A stretch of 64,000 nucleotides of DNA from Rhizopus arrhizus. Taxonomy: Eukaryota; Mucoromycota; Mucoromycetes; Mucorales; Rhizopodaceae. This document shows, piece by piece, positions 21,601 to 30,399 of the stretch. The position numbers and the translations under genes are program-made. Every line of letters starts with the position of its first letter. Positions within the stretch are counted from its first letter, which is position 1. The notes under the pieces are model-generated. The model did no database searches and was not told where the DNA came from. It was given only the letters and a program-made list of their open reading frames with translations. The stretch spans positions 2,542,001 to 2,606,000 of the forward strand of contig JAKZZE010000001.1 in the NCBI GenBank assembly GCA_024220505.1, given 5' to 3'.

Positions 21601-23475
21601 CTTTGGACATCTGAACAAGAAAGAGCTTTTGAAAAGATCAAGGCATTATTGTCTTCTGCGCCACTTCTTCATCATCCAGATCTAGAACAACCTTTTTATG
21701 TTGCTACTGATGCTAGTAACTATTCAATTGGTGCTGTTCTTTACCAAGTTATCAAAAATGAGACACGATATATCGGTTTCATGGCACGCTCACTTTCTAC
21801 ATCTGAAAAGAATTATTCTACTACTAAACGTGAGCTATTAGCAGTGATATTTGCACTAAAGAAGTTTCATCCATTTTTGTGGGGTAATCCGTTCACCTTA
21901 TACACCGATCACAAGGCCTTGACTTATCTCCACACTCAGCCTGTAGCTAACGCTATGATGATCAATTGGCTGGACACTATACTGGATTATAACTTCAAAA
22001 TCATCCATCGACCTGGTATTCAAAATATTCTACCAGATGCTTTGTCGCGTCTTTTTGAACCTGAAAAAACGCTGGAGGGGGATAATAAAACCATCAAAAC
22101 AATCGTCACTTCCCAAATTATCAATTCTAACGGATCAATTCTTACATCCAGAATGATGATGCCTGCTGACTTGATGACCCCAGCACCAGAAGACAGACAA
22201 AAGCTACTCATGGATACACATTTAGAAGGACACCGTGGAGCTCAAGCAATCGTAACAGCTTTACATAGTGATGGTATTCACTGGACAAAGCTCAAGGAAG
22301 ATGCACTTGAAATAATACGTAGTTGTCCTGATTGCCAAAAATTCAATATCGCAAAGCACGGATACAATCCCTTGACCTCAATCTATGCTGATGCACCTTG
22401 GGATCACATCTGTATCGACACAGCCGGACCTTTCCCTACTTCAGTACAAGGTAATCAATACATCCTTCTGGTAGTAGACGTCTTTACACGATATTGTGTA
22501 CTCAAAGCCTTGCCCGATAAATCTTCTCTCACTATTGCACTTGCATTAAGGAGTATCTTATCGCTCTTTGGTCGACCAAAAATTATCCAAAGTGATAATG
22601 GTACTGAGTATGTCAACGAACTCGTCAGACTGTATGTTGAATCATCCGGTATTGATCATCGTCTCATATCAGCTTATCATCCCCGAGCTAACGGTATAGT
22701 TGAACGATGGGTTGGCAAAGCAAAAAATATTTTGCACAAAAGATTACAAGGCAGAACTGAGGATTGGGACTTGTATGTTGACAGTACCCAAGAAGCCCTC
22801 AACAATACGCATACAGCTTTACACAGCACTAGACCTTTCTCATTGATGTTTGCAAGACGTCCCAATGAAAACAAGGATTATAATAACGTGCTGGACAAAA
22901 CTAAATCGCCTGAAACTATGAAACAGTTAGAAACTAGAATTAACGAGTTTAATGACACTGTCTTACCGGCTATTCGTGAAAAAATAAAAACTTCACAAGC
23001 TGCTTCTCGAGACAAGTTCAACCAAACTCACAGAATTCTAACCGATATCCCCACTGGTAGTCAAGTCACGCTCAAGAATGTAAACCGTGTTGCAAAAAGT
23101 GATCCCCTCTACGTTGGTAATTATACTGTCAAAAGAAAAACTCAAGGTGGTTCATATGTGTTGGTTGATGCAACTGGAGCACTCTTACCAAGAGATGTAC
23201 CTCCATCGCAAATAAAGGTTATTTCCCAGGAAGTATCCTTATCCAATACTGATCAATCTGAATCATACGATGTTGAGGCAGTTCTACACCATAAGGGATC
23301 ACCGGGTAATTACTTATATAAAGTTCGATGGAAAGGTTATGGAGAAGAAGATGACACTTGGGAACCGGCTAGTCATTTCCATGATTACAGACCGATCCAA
23401 AAATATTGGTCACGTCTAAGTGAACAAGAACCAGCGCGCGAGGTTCAACTTGTTCCTAAAAAAAGATACGACTAA
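18664..23475 (+). CDS. G2 gag-pol polyprotein with chromodomain
   Basis: 1603 residues in one frame without stops. Gag occupies about 1-400 and ends in CCHC-like motifs (CAIHGPANHPTDKC near 380 and CYRCSGNVPWSREHAANC near 425). Protease ALVDSGSSFSS is near 540. RT active site FVDDIIIFSK is near 866. RNase H VATDASNYSIGA is near 1015. The integrase zinc region HRGAQAIV...CPDCQKFN is near 1190-1230, with core Asp (CIDTAG), Asp (QSDNGTEY) and Glu (NGIVERWVGK). The chromodomain YKVRWKGYGEEDDTWEP is near 1552. It makes the proteins for reverse transcription and integration in cytoplasmic particles and nucleus. Chromodomains of this class (chromoviruses) bind methylated histone tails and steer integration. 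The ATG at 18664 lies 43 bases after the 5' LTR and is the natural start. Gag and pol share one frame with no gag stop. Confidence 0.97.
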   Translation: MANEDQTPNTFAHGETDVFRTNIEEASKVIEDTEMANVEETPSLMATSLVSNDDKPVDAVMGLRVHLEDLRQQIARAVVSGASQEQLSKLQEQAVSIKNCIMFLDEAQAFCVSPPMPTGDIILGPGHATNVSHPRSAHVIPPDLPTWQWQGNIWRKEAEAHDSVEDLLDTFALIVESNGLSVDSSWSRLVPIKMNRDQRSWFNEVLKGRNLVWSEVRKIIVKTYAAQDVAQELEYMDQLLSLKMAAAESIEAFTDRFQRIRRAAKWDDDIKTATIYKRALPAFLRQEVSRSLLNLGRDQQDSVAKVAAKARMVLSSNLCSEVNPPPRQASVPVKSSSLSLSPNGTEASKYNPRNSHLLSNLQGITKKSSSPSNIKNKFHCAIHGPANHPTDKCNKYKDLLNRSPPLVNPSSTTNNSSMSFVSVAKRCYRCSGNVPWSREHAANCPRDKPYHGPTKAIRSVRLDTSRSNGNKPSLTITPQARPQQASSKVSSGDSNLMDVDDEGYPVNYDCKKLTKQNEVFKSTNHSLIVPITIENVNTMALVDSGSSFSSIDTNFVNKYNIAVDRNVSGSVILATSDNVSKRFGTTKFPLSVIYGDNDKNLIHTSHSFEVLPLSLDTEVVIGLDLMHKLNILVTNLAIRHPNLAPVIDKEITDDTPEPNKAPFGTPEQQAHFHNAVKPFVDQNALIPKNSFCTVPESVIRLDTVKGKTAYRAPYRTPFKLLPIMRECIDTWLKDEVIERASPNSDWNSPLTLAPKKDLLGNLTGHRPCLDPRLLNSILVSNDRHPIPKIEEIFDRLQGSTIFTTLDLRQAFHRFQIYEPDRIKTTFTFEGQQYQFRGCPFGLKHIASRYQRVINIVLRDLPYAQAFVDDIIIFSKSYEEHITHVQNIIQRLTKVNLILNPDKCHFAQSTVYLLGFCVDAKGSRLDPRKVTNALTWPRPSSGKEIQRFLGLVNYFRKYLPNISEVTAPLDKLRFEGKLDKLWTSEQERAFEKIKALLSSAPLLHHPDLEQPFYVATDASNYSIGAVLYQVIKNETRYIGFMARSLSTSEKNYSTTKRELLAVIFALKKFHPFLWGNPFTLYTDHKALTYLHTQPVANAMMINWLDTILDYNFKIIHRPGIQNILPDALSRLFEPEKTLEGDNKTIKTIVTSQIINSNGSILTSRMMMPADLMTPAPEDRQKLLMDTHLEGHRGAQAIVTALHSDGIHWTKLKEDALEIIRSCPDCQKFNIAKHGYNPLTSIYADAPWDHICIDTAGPFPTSVQGNQYILLVVDVFTRYCVLKALPDKSSLTIALALRSILSLFGRPKIIQSDNGTEYVNELVRLYVESSGIDHRLISAYHPRANGIVERWVGKAKNILHKRLQGRTEDWDLYVDSTQEALNNTHTALHSTRPFSLMFARRPNENKDYNNVLDKTKSPETMKQLETRINEFNDTVLPAIREKIKTSQAASRDKFNQTHRILTDIPTGSQVTLKNVNRVAKSDPLYVGNYTVKRKTQGGSYVLVDATGALLPRDVPPSQIKVISQEVSLSNTDQSESYDVEAVLHHKGSPGNYLYKVRWKGYGEEDDTWEPASHFHDYRPIQKYWSRLSEQEPAREVQLVPKKRYD

Positions 23476-23940
23476 GAAAAGAAAAAACGTGCATCGCAGT
23501 GTAACTAACTCTAAAAGAAACAGACGTTAATACATTGACCTTCTTCCACCAACTTTCATTAACTATACATATACGTTACCAGCAAATTACGCAATTATAA
23601 AATATTTACAAGGATAGTAAAAAAAATGAATTTTTTTCTCATGCCTTAATATTTTTCAATATGCACATTTGTACGCAGTCACATTTACAGACAAACATCA
23701 CTTTAGCAATAAATTCCTGTTTAGGGTTTATTATCGCCTAAATGCTTTGTTCCATTCTTGAACACTATACTTTATATGTTTATATAAAGAGCCACTATAC
23801 GTTATATGACTTAACCCTACCAAGCACCTATTTCTTACAACAAATAGAGCTCATCTTGACATCTCAAACCTCATTTTCGACATTCACTTAAACAAACATA
23901 TTTTTACTTGCCACATTAATCCCAGAAAATATAGTTACAA

Positions 23941-23955
23941 CCTGGAAGGGGGCAA
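23941..23955 (+). promoter_or_regulatory. Polypurine tract of G2
   Basis: CCTGGAAGGGGGCAA directly before the 3' LTR. It primes plus-strand DNA synthesis. G1 uses the same tract (plus copy at about 38060-38074; minus copy at about 13704-13718), and G3 has GGGAGGGGAT at 40181-40190. Confidence 0.85.
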
Positions 23956-24296
23956 TGTCATGTTTTGACATGTCAATAAGATACAGTCTTATCATTCTGG
24001 ACTAAATCTTTACAAATGAGTTTGAATAAGAATAGAACCTGATAATTATCACTGCCCTAAACAGCCAAGTTTCACTTTCATCTCAACAGTTGATTATTAA
24101 CATCAGTCTATAAAATTTTTCTTATACATGTCAAATCATATCGGTCATAACTATTTTTGTCATCTAATCTCAGGTCTTGCTCAACTAATATAAATAGCCT
24201 TGAAATCTTTCTTTAATAAAAGTATTCGACTTTAGAACTATTGTTCGGTCTCGTTAATTCTTCTTTATCTTATTTTTGAATACTTAAAACACTTCA
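23956..24296 (+). repeat. 3' LTR of G2
   Basis: 341 bp, the same length as the 5' LTR and about two substitutions away from it. It is followed by the CAAAG duplication and the resumed gag frame of G1. Confidence 0.95.
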
Positions 24297-24301
24297 CAAA
24301 G

Positions 24302-24797
24302 GTAAGTTTTGAGGAACCACTGTAGGTTGACTGTTAGAACCGTTAATGGCAGAGCCATTGGTCTGTATAGTCAAGGTATTAGCCAGTTTTGCTTGCAAGT
24401 CCAACAAGGAGGCCAAGATGGTAGACTTGGTTGTATATTCGCGGGAAAGGTTAGCCAGTTGCTTTCCTGTAAGCTCTTGACCCGTGATAGCCGCAGCAAT
24501 TTGTTCTACCTGTTTCGTCAAAGTCTGGATGGTAGCCGTCAACTTACGACTACCAGAGACCTGAGAAGGTGGTGCTGCGCCACTGTTCTTGACACCAGCA
24601 AGCGGAGAGGCCATGGCCCTGGGTTCAACTTCTTCCATCTCTATGTCTTCTATAATAGAGTTTGGGGATCCAGTAAGAGGAAGTTCGATCCCATTAACCA
24701 TGGAGGGCTTTTCAAGTCTAGGACCAATGAAAGCAGGGTCACTTTCAGAAAGAAGAGTTTCTTCGTTGTAAGCCAAAAGATTAGAGTTGATAGACAT
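24302..24797 (-). pseudogene. G1 gag N-terminal part (minus copy)
   Basis: Minus-strand frame from the ATG at 24797 (MSINSNLLAYNEETLL...) to the G2 insertion. It has an acidic, Pro/Ser-rich N-terminus, then a helical region with repeated Leu/Lys/Gln. It joins in frame to 18279 through the duplicated CAAAG. An in-frame ATG further upstream (24860) lies in the LTR and is less likely, because the plus copy also starts at the equivalent internal ATG (31439). Confidence 0.85.
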
Positions 24798-24848
24798 GTT
24801 TGAGAATAGCGTAGTAGTAATAGAGTAAAGAGAATTCGTCAAAAAAAA

Positions 24849-25263
24849 TGATTTATCCAAGAATAGAAAGGAACAAGAGAGGACGAGACTCGATAAAGAG
24901 ATTGCTTTATTTAATAAGAAAATGATACTCTATTTATACTTTTCATACACGGATAATATTTCATGTCATGGATTAATAATTAATGAGTATGATATAACTG
25001 ATGACAAATAGATAATGGTTACGTGTTCTTCCATTGTTATCTTTGTCATCATAAGCATTTATCCATAGAATACTCGTATATGATTGACTGCGATTGACTA
25101 TGATTTAGTTCCTGGATTTAATATAATTTAACCGTGCAATTACGCAGCATCTTATCCTTAATGAAGATTATCCGAATTAACCTGTAGCCTATCTATTGGA
25201 TATATTTTACATGTAGCTTATTAATACTGTTTTCATATCGAGTTATGAATGATGGATACATCA
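24849..25263 (-). repeat. 5' LTR of G1 (minus copy)
   Basis: 415 bp. On the minus strand it is followed by a T run and GACGAATTCT, the same leader motif that follows the LTRs of G2 and the G1 plus copy. Confidence 0.93.
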
Positions 25264-25561
25264 GAGATCATCGGTTCGATTCCTTGTAGATGCTCATACA
25301 TTGTCGTCTACTTTTTACACGACTTTTACTCTAAGTTACTTAGCATTTTTTGTCGAAATATCAAGTGTATAGGGAAAACTTTTGTCAGCTCACTACGGTA
25401 AAACAAACATCCGTTGCGGAGATGCTTCGTATCTATCGGCTGATCTCGGAATGATAACAAATCTTGTAAAAAAATATAAAAAAGATGCTCTTTTCTTTTT
25501 TTTTTTCTTTCCTTCATCTTTCTATCTATTTCATCAAAATCTAATGTCTTCCAACGCTGCT
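25264..25561. other. Short unassigned spacer with a B-box-like motif
   Basis: About 300 bases between G1 and repeat R1. GGTTCGATTCC (25273-25283) matches the pol III B-box consensus exactly, but the flanks do not form a tRNA T-stem or acceptor stem, so no tRNA is called. Nothing else is recognised. Confidence 0.5.
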
Positions 25562-25700
25562 TGTTTTAATCGTAAGATTAAATAAACAAGTTAAACAAAA
25601 AAAAAGCAATAGCAGCAATATAAAATTAAAATCCTTCTTTATTGCAAATTTCTTTAAATTGCAAAAGGCCTCGCTTTATGGATAAAAAGTTGGCATCCAT
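25562..25700. repeat. Dispersed repeat R1, copy 2 (truncated)
   Basis: The first 139 bp of R1, with a handful of differences, ending at GTTGGCATCCAT just before the G3 5' LTR. Confidence 0.65.
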
Positions 25701-25893
25701 CTACAGTGGCCGTTGTTGTAGAACAGCAACTGATTGTAGTAGACATTGGTAAATATAAGTCTTAATACAAGATCATAATTAAATAAAATAAAATATAAGT
25801 TTATTTAAATAAGATCATACAATCAATTCCAATTAAACATATTCCTTTAGAATATGTTTTGTATTAATAAGAGTTCTTTGATAAGAAGAAGTA

Positions 25894-27497
25894 CAGTAAG
25901 GGACAAAATCAGTCCGTTTTTTGGTTTTTTCGCAATGCCTCGCCGGGAATTAAACTTAGGGCTTCGCTTTGCTGACGAAACATTTGCACGCAAGCTAGAC
26001 AAAATTATTGGTGTAACCTAATTGCTTCTACCACCATTTTCTCTGTAGTTATGGGGGAAAAAGTGATTTTCCGTGATTGTTGCTAACGCCCGATTTTGCA
26101 TTAGACACCATATCTCCAGAAACAGTCACTGGACTGACTTGAGATTTAGTTTGGTACGTCTTATGACGTCAGTGAACGCTAATGTGTTCTCATATTTTAG
26201 CTTCTTTTATTTTTTTACATTTTTTCTTTTTCCTCATTTACCTCATCTCAGATTAGCCAAACACGCCATGACAGCAAAGAATGCCGACAAACATGCCCAA
26301 ATTGAAAACATGTTGAACCACTCCATTCCATGGGATGTAATTAAAAAAAAAGTAGGCTGTGGAAAGTCCATGATTCGAAGAATTTCAAGGAAAACCAAGT
26401 TGCAGTCAAAAAATAGCGCGGGTAGACATCGTTTACTCACACCTAGGGAGGAAACCAAAGCAGCTAGAGACATAAGACTTGGCTTATCTAAAAGCGCAGC
26501 CGATGCTTCCTTTGGCGTTAAAAAACCAGATCAAATGGTCAATCCAAAAACAATTGCTCGTACTTTGAAACGCAAAGGTCTAAAATCGACTAAGAAAAAG
26601 ACGGTACTTCCACTTAATAATGACAAGCAAAAGGCACGATATGATTGGGCAAAGGCTCATAAAGACTGGTCCGAGACTGATTGGGAACGCGTTGTCTTTT
26701 CTGATGAGACAAAGATCCAAAAAAGAGGGTCTAATGGCCTAGAATACGCTTGGAAAGAGGATAATGCACCTTATCGAGACCATCGCTACAAAAAGAAACA
26801 TGCTTATGGAGGAGGCGGGATCATGCTTTGGAGTTGCATAGCTATACATGGAGGGGGCTACATGTCCTGGCTACAAAGTAATGTAAATGGTGAGCTATAC
26901 ACGTCAGTACTTGAGGAGGAATACAAGGAGACATTGAAGTATTATGGCCTGCAAAGTAAGGACATGATTTTTCAACAAGATAATGCAAGCATCCATTGTG
27001 CTTCAGCTCCTTCAAAATGGTTCCAAAAGAACAAGATTAAGCTCCTGAGTTGGCCAGCATACTCCCCTGACCTTAACCCAATTGAAAATGCATGGGCCAT
27101 GCTTAAAAAGAAGGAACAGATGACAAGACCACCTTCTTCTGTGGTTGAGACTGACCAAGCATTTTTTGACCGGGTTTCGAAGCTTTGGTATGACCTAGCA
27201 ACTCCAGAGTACTGTAGAAACCTTATTCACTCTATGCCCCGTCGAGTTCGGGACGTAATCCAGCGTAAGGGCCGCAATACCAAGTACTAATCGAAATTCA
27301 AAAAAATAAAAATACATTATTTTCAATATATCTTCTTATAACATGGCGGAAAATAAAAAATACCATTTCCGACAAATATTGTCAACTTTGTTGAAGGAAG
27401 AGACAAATCTTTCGTCAGCAAAGCAGAGCTCTAAGCTTAATTCCCGGCGAGGCATTGCGAAAAAAACCAAAAAACGGACTGATTTTGTCCCTTACTG
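25894..27497 (+). mobile_element. Tc1-like element D (1604 bp), intact
   Basis: Inverted repeats of about 90-100 bp start CAGTAAGGGACAAAATCAG, with TA on both sides (25892-25893 and 27498-27499). Two other LTR-3 copies in the window (about 30795 and 40372) carry the unfilled site GAAGTATCAACTAAAATTAC. The element contains one intact transposase gene, so it may still be mobile. Confidence 0.95.
26268..27290 (+). CDS. Tc1-like transposase (element D)
   Basis: 340 residues from the ATG at 26268. The frame is open further upstream to 26073, but that part is F/L-rich and lies next to the inverted repeat, so the internal ATG is preferred. An HTH region (MLNHSIPWDVIKKKVGCGKSMIRR) precedes the DDE core: Asp in VFSDETKIQKRGSNG, Asp in FQQDNASIHC, Glu in NPIENAW. 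I count 34 residues between the last two (DD34E). It ends with the family tail SMPRRVRDVIQRKGRNTKY. No frame damage is seen. The enzyme would bind the element's ends in the nucleus and cut and paste it into TA. Confidence 0.95.
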   Translation: MTAKNADKHAQIENMLNHSIPWDVIKKKVGCGKSMIRRISRKTKLQSKNSAGRHRLLTPREETKAARDIRLGLSKSAADASFGVKKPDQMVNPKTIARTLKRKGLKSTKKKTVLPLNNDKQKARYDWAKAHKDWSETDWERVVFSDETKIQKRGSNGLEYAWKEDNAPYRDHRYKKKHAYGGGGIMLWSCIAIHGGGYMSWLQSNVNGELYTSVLEEEYKETLKYYGLQSKDMIFQQDNASIHCASAPSKWFQKNKIKLLSWPAYSPDLNPIENAWAMLKKKEQMTRPPSSVVETDQAFFDRVSKLWYDLATPEYCRNLIHSMPRRVRDVIQRKGRNTKY

Positions 27498-27934
27498 TAT
27501 CAACTAAAATTACAAGATCCAATCCAATATCAGGAATATTGCTAATCTTTCATATATAATTGAAATAACGCGTAAAATAACCTTATTCAAATCAGTGAGG
27601 AATTCCCAGAATAAAAGATAATCTATGACAGACATACAAAAGAACAAATGGAAAGCTTTCATAATCATAATTATAGATGACACTTGCTAAAGTACCTGAA
27701 TATTAGAAGAACGCTTACAATAGAAGATATCAAGTCACTCACTCAATAAGATATAAATACCTGCCTTCAATTAGAATAATTTTTACTTTAACTTAAACTG
27801 AAATAAGGATCAGTCTCAAAAAGTATCTACGCTGTTTCTTTATTTTTGTTTCTACCTTTTTCTTAATAACTATTACCATTATACAACATTTTACTTTTTG
27901 AGTTTTGCTCTTTATTTGAAATTTAAAATATGTA

Positions 27935-29573
27935 CAGTGGGTCAAAAAACTGATGCAAGGAATCCATTTTTCTCAGTTCTTGTAGCGTACATCCTGCCAC
28001 AGTGTCACAAACTGCCTCTGTTCCTACATAGTAGATTTCCTACATGTCTTGAAAAATCCGAAAGAGTTTAAGCCCTATTGGATAAGTATTGAAGGAAGTA
28101 TGAGACGCGCAATTTGAGAATTTGAAAAAACGAAAATTTGAACGAAATGAATTTATTTATTAATATTTAGTTGATCCTCCTTTTCTATTAATAACCTCTT
28201 GAATTCTTGCCGGCATGCTATCGATGTACATTTGGCAAAGTTCTTTATCAAATTCATTCCATGCTTTTTCTACTCGTTCCCAAAGCTCATCCGTATTCTT
28301 TGCTCTACGTTCGTAACAGCTGAGCTTTAACCTCAGTTGATGCCATACATGTTCTATTGGATTTAAGTCCGGACTCTGAGCTGGCCAATCGCTAATATAG
28401 CGCACTTGATGATTATCTAACCAGGCTATTGTGGATTTTACCTTGTGCTTTGGATCATTATCATGCTGAAAGTAAATGTTGGACCAGTTGAAATTGTAGT
28501 ACTCCACAGTATCACGAAGTGTAGTGTCTAATATATGCTGATAAACATCCGCGTTCATGTTCCCATCGTAAATTTGACAAGCATATCCTGGTCCTTCAGA
28601 TGTTATGCAGCCCCACATCATCAATTTGCCGGCTCCATGCTTGACTGTAAGCTCTAGATGATGCGGTTGAAGAGGATCACTTGGTCTTTTCCAATAGTAC
28701 TTGCAACCATCAGAGCCCCATACGTTGATCTTGGTTTCATCAGAAAAGACTACTTTTCGCCATTCTTCCACTGTCCAATCCTGGTGCTTCTTGGCCCATT
28801 CTAATCGATGCTGCATATGAGCTTTTGTCAGAAACGGCTTCTTTTTTTTTATTGAAGAATGAAACTCCATTGATTTCAGTACGTTAATTGCTGACTGGTA
28901 TGAGATATCATAGCCAAGTTGAACCAGCTCCCGGTGTACCTTTTTGGCAGTCTTTAGAACCTCTTCAATGACTTTTCTTTTGATTAGCCGCTTCGTCACT
29001 TTGGAGACTAATGTAGGTCTACCACCTGTGTTTATTGTCCTATTTGAAAACAACCGCCTAGAGTATCTACTAACAGTTGATTGATGTACTCCAGTCTCCT
29101 TAGCAATATCGTACGTTGATGTGGATCCAGTTAATGCTTGCTTGAGATCGTTTACTTTTTCTTCTGGCAGTCGTTTAGGCATGCGATTGGTAATAAGGTA
29201 AAAAAGAGAAATAAGTTAAATAAGACAATTTAAAATTTAGAATAAAGGAATTTTAAGCGCTTTTATATACTGGCAACATTCTAATCATGTCCAGAATGTG
29301 AAAAATTATGATAACAACCGGTTGCGTCGTATTAAAATTCGTCATTGCAAACATATGTAAACAAGTAAAAAATGCCGGATGTTTATAATATTCCCTTTAA
29401 CAATCTCAAATTCCACCAATAATCATTGCCCATATCAGATAATCGACGAATAAATGCCCTTTCTAGTGAGGTACAAACAATCAAAGTCTGAGATAGTTTC
29501 GTGCAGTATCCATAGACAACCAGCTGTAAAACCGGTATTTTGCAATTCCTTGCATCAGTTTTTTGACCCACTG
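27935..29573 (-). mobile_element. Tc1-like element F (1639 bp), intact
   Basis: The ends CAGTGGGTCAAAAAACTGAT are perfect inverted repeats of about 29 bp, with TA on both sides (27933-27934 and 29574-29575). It lies between the G3 5' LTR and the G3 gag start. Removing it with one TA gives a continuous leader running into ATGTCTGAAAATAC. Confidence 0.95.
28160..29182 (-). CDS. Tc1-like transposase (element F)
   Basis: 340 residues, minus strand, start ATG at 29182. HTH region (TSTYDIAKETGVHQSTVSRYSRR), a second DNA-binding part (TGGRPTLVSKVTKRLIKR), then the DDE core: VFSDETKINVWGSDG, YFQHDNDPKHKVK and NPIEHVWHQL. I count 35 residues between the second Asp and the Glu, one more than the 34 of elements B and D. 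The usual tail SMPARIQEVINRKGGSTKY is present. The frame is intact. It differs clearly in sequence from the transposases of B and D, so it is a separate family. Confidence 0.95.
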   Translation of the reverse strand: MPKRLPEEKVNDLKQALTGSTSTYDIAKETGVHQSTVSRYSRRLFSNRTINTGGRPTLVSKVTKRLIKRKVIEEVLKTAKKVHRELVQLGYDISYQSAINVLKSMEFHSSIKKKKPFLTKAHMQHRLEWAKKHQDWTVEEWRKVVFSDETKINVWGSDGCKYYWKRPSDPLQPHHLELTVKHGAGKLMMWGCITSEGPGYACQIYDGNMNADVYQHILDTTLRDTVEYYNFNWSNIYFQHDNDPKHKVKSTIAWLDNHQVRYISDWPAQSPDLNPIEHVWHQLRLKLSCYERRAKNTDELWERVEKAWNEFDKELCQMYIDSMPARIQEVINRKGGSTKY

Positions 29574-29574
29574 T

Positions 29575-30399
29575 ATGTCTGAAAATACTCTTGGTGAGAT
29601 TGCTGATGGTATTAGCAATCCTACTTGTTTTAATCGCAAGATTAAATAAAAAATTAAACAAAAAAACAATAGCAGCAATATAAAATTAAAATCCTTCTTT
29701 ATTGCAGATTTCTTTATATTGCGAAAAGGCCTCGCTTTATGGATAAAAAGTTGGCATCTATTTATATTCTTTGTGAGCGTAGATATAAAAGATATAGACT
29801 CGGTCACGATGTCGTGCTGAAGAACCAATGATTAAGCTAAAGCTTGTCGATGTTCTAATATATGCATCTGAAATTGAACAATAGAAATAATAACCAGTCA
29901 ATTAACTTTGATCTAATTACTTTTGGGGTTGACAATTGATTAGACTCTCTAGGATGACAGATATTGATCTTATTGTTCTAAATTTGGAAAAGTGTGGAAT
30001 TGTTCAATCATAGTTTAATCTTTTTGTGTATCGTTATTTATTTTAATACAACTGATATCATATAGAAAATAACTATGTTTACAACACGATATGTTACTAC
30101 CAGTGCTACATATGTGCAAAATTTCACGGTGATACATTTATTTGGTAAAACAGAACAACCAAAAACGCTAATAACATCATAATGTTTTTAGAGTTTTTTC
30201 ACCCACTGTAATTGTTATTCGTGATTTTAAATTGACTAAAGATGATTCTATAAGCTTTCCTATCCTTGTAAACAATGTAAAAGCAATGACTATCTTAGAT
30301 TCTGGTGCAACTTTTTCGTCAATTAATAAAAAGTTTTGTCTAGAACATAATTTTCCTATTGCTCCATCTTAGGAAAAAGATATAATAAAATTGGCTGAT
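29575..30399 (+). pseudogene. G3 gag start and protease fragment
   Basis: ATG at 29575 opens MSENTLGEIADGISNPT and is then cut by repeat R1 (29626). From about 30230 the frame encodes an aspartic protease segment (VNNVKAMTILDSGATFSSI) with one stop (TAG at about 30370), ending at the G1 LTR at 30400. At 30208, CACCCACTG followed by TA looks like the end of another Tc1-type element whose left end I cannot find. The link between gag start and protease as parts of G3 is inference. Confidence 0.65.
29626..29862. repeat. Dispersed repeat R1, copy 3 (full)
   Basis: Starts TGTTTTAATCG and ends GATGTTCTAATATA, colinear with copy 1. It interrupts the G3 gag start after codon 17, which shows that R1 is mobile. 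Confidence 0.7.

Larger units (their letters stand above)
18280..24296 (+). mobile_element. Complete chromodomain Ty3/gypsy element G2 (6.0 kb)
   Basis: Two 341-bp LTRs (18280-18620 and 23956-24296) are nearly identical. I see about two differences, GCC/GTC and CGTA/CATA. The 5-bp duplication CAAAG flanks it (18275-18279 and 24297-24301). It contains a single intact gag-pol frame and a polypurine tract CCTGGAAGGGGGCAA (23941-23955). All parts needed for transposition appear present, so this is the youngest and most probably competent retrotransposon in the window. Confidence 0.96.
13289..25263 (-). mobile_element. Chromodomain Ty3/gypsy element G1, minus copy, with nested G2
   Basis: Two 415-bp LTRs (13289-13703 and 24849-25263, minus orientation) enclose one gag-pol frame. 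The frame is interrupted at gag by the complete element G2 (18280-24296) with duplication CAAAG. Without G2 the element is about 5.95 kb. The polypurine tract (CCTGGAAGGGGG on the minus strand, about 13706-13718) touches the 3' LTR. The sequences outside the LTRs (CCATA on the left, GAGAT on the right) do not match, so the original target duplication has been lost, probably by recombination between G1 copies. Confidence 0.93.
25714..27888 (+). repeat. 5' LTR-3 of G3 with nested element D
   Basis: TGTTGTAGAACAGCAACTG...CCATTATACAACA. After removing D it is about 569 bp, equal to the solo LTR-3 at 30412-30981 (570 bp). The 5-base sequences before and after do not match, as expected for a 5' LTR of a longer element. 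Confidence 0.9.

Noticed and set aside
24309..24803. 164-codon plus-strand frame
   Set aside because: Antisense shadow of the G1 gag N-terminus.
25264..25300. A tRNA 3' half next to the G1 LTR (perfect B-box GGTTCGATTCC)
   Set aside because: The bases around the B-box do not pair as a T-stem (ATCGG against CCTTG gives only two pairs), no acceptor stem partner or A-box is present, and the left side is LTR. It is kept only as a motif.
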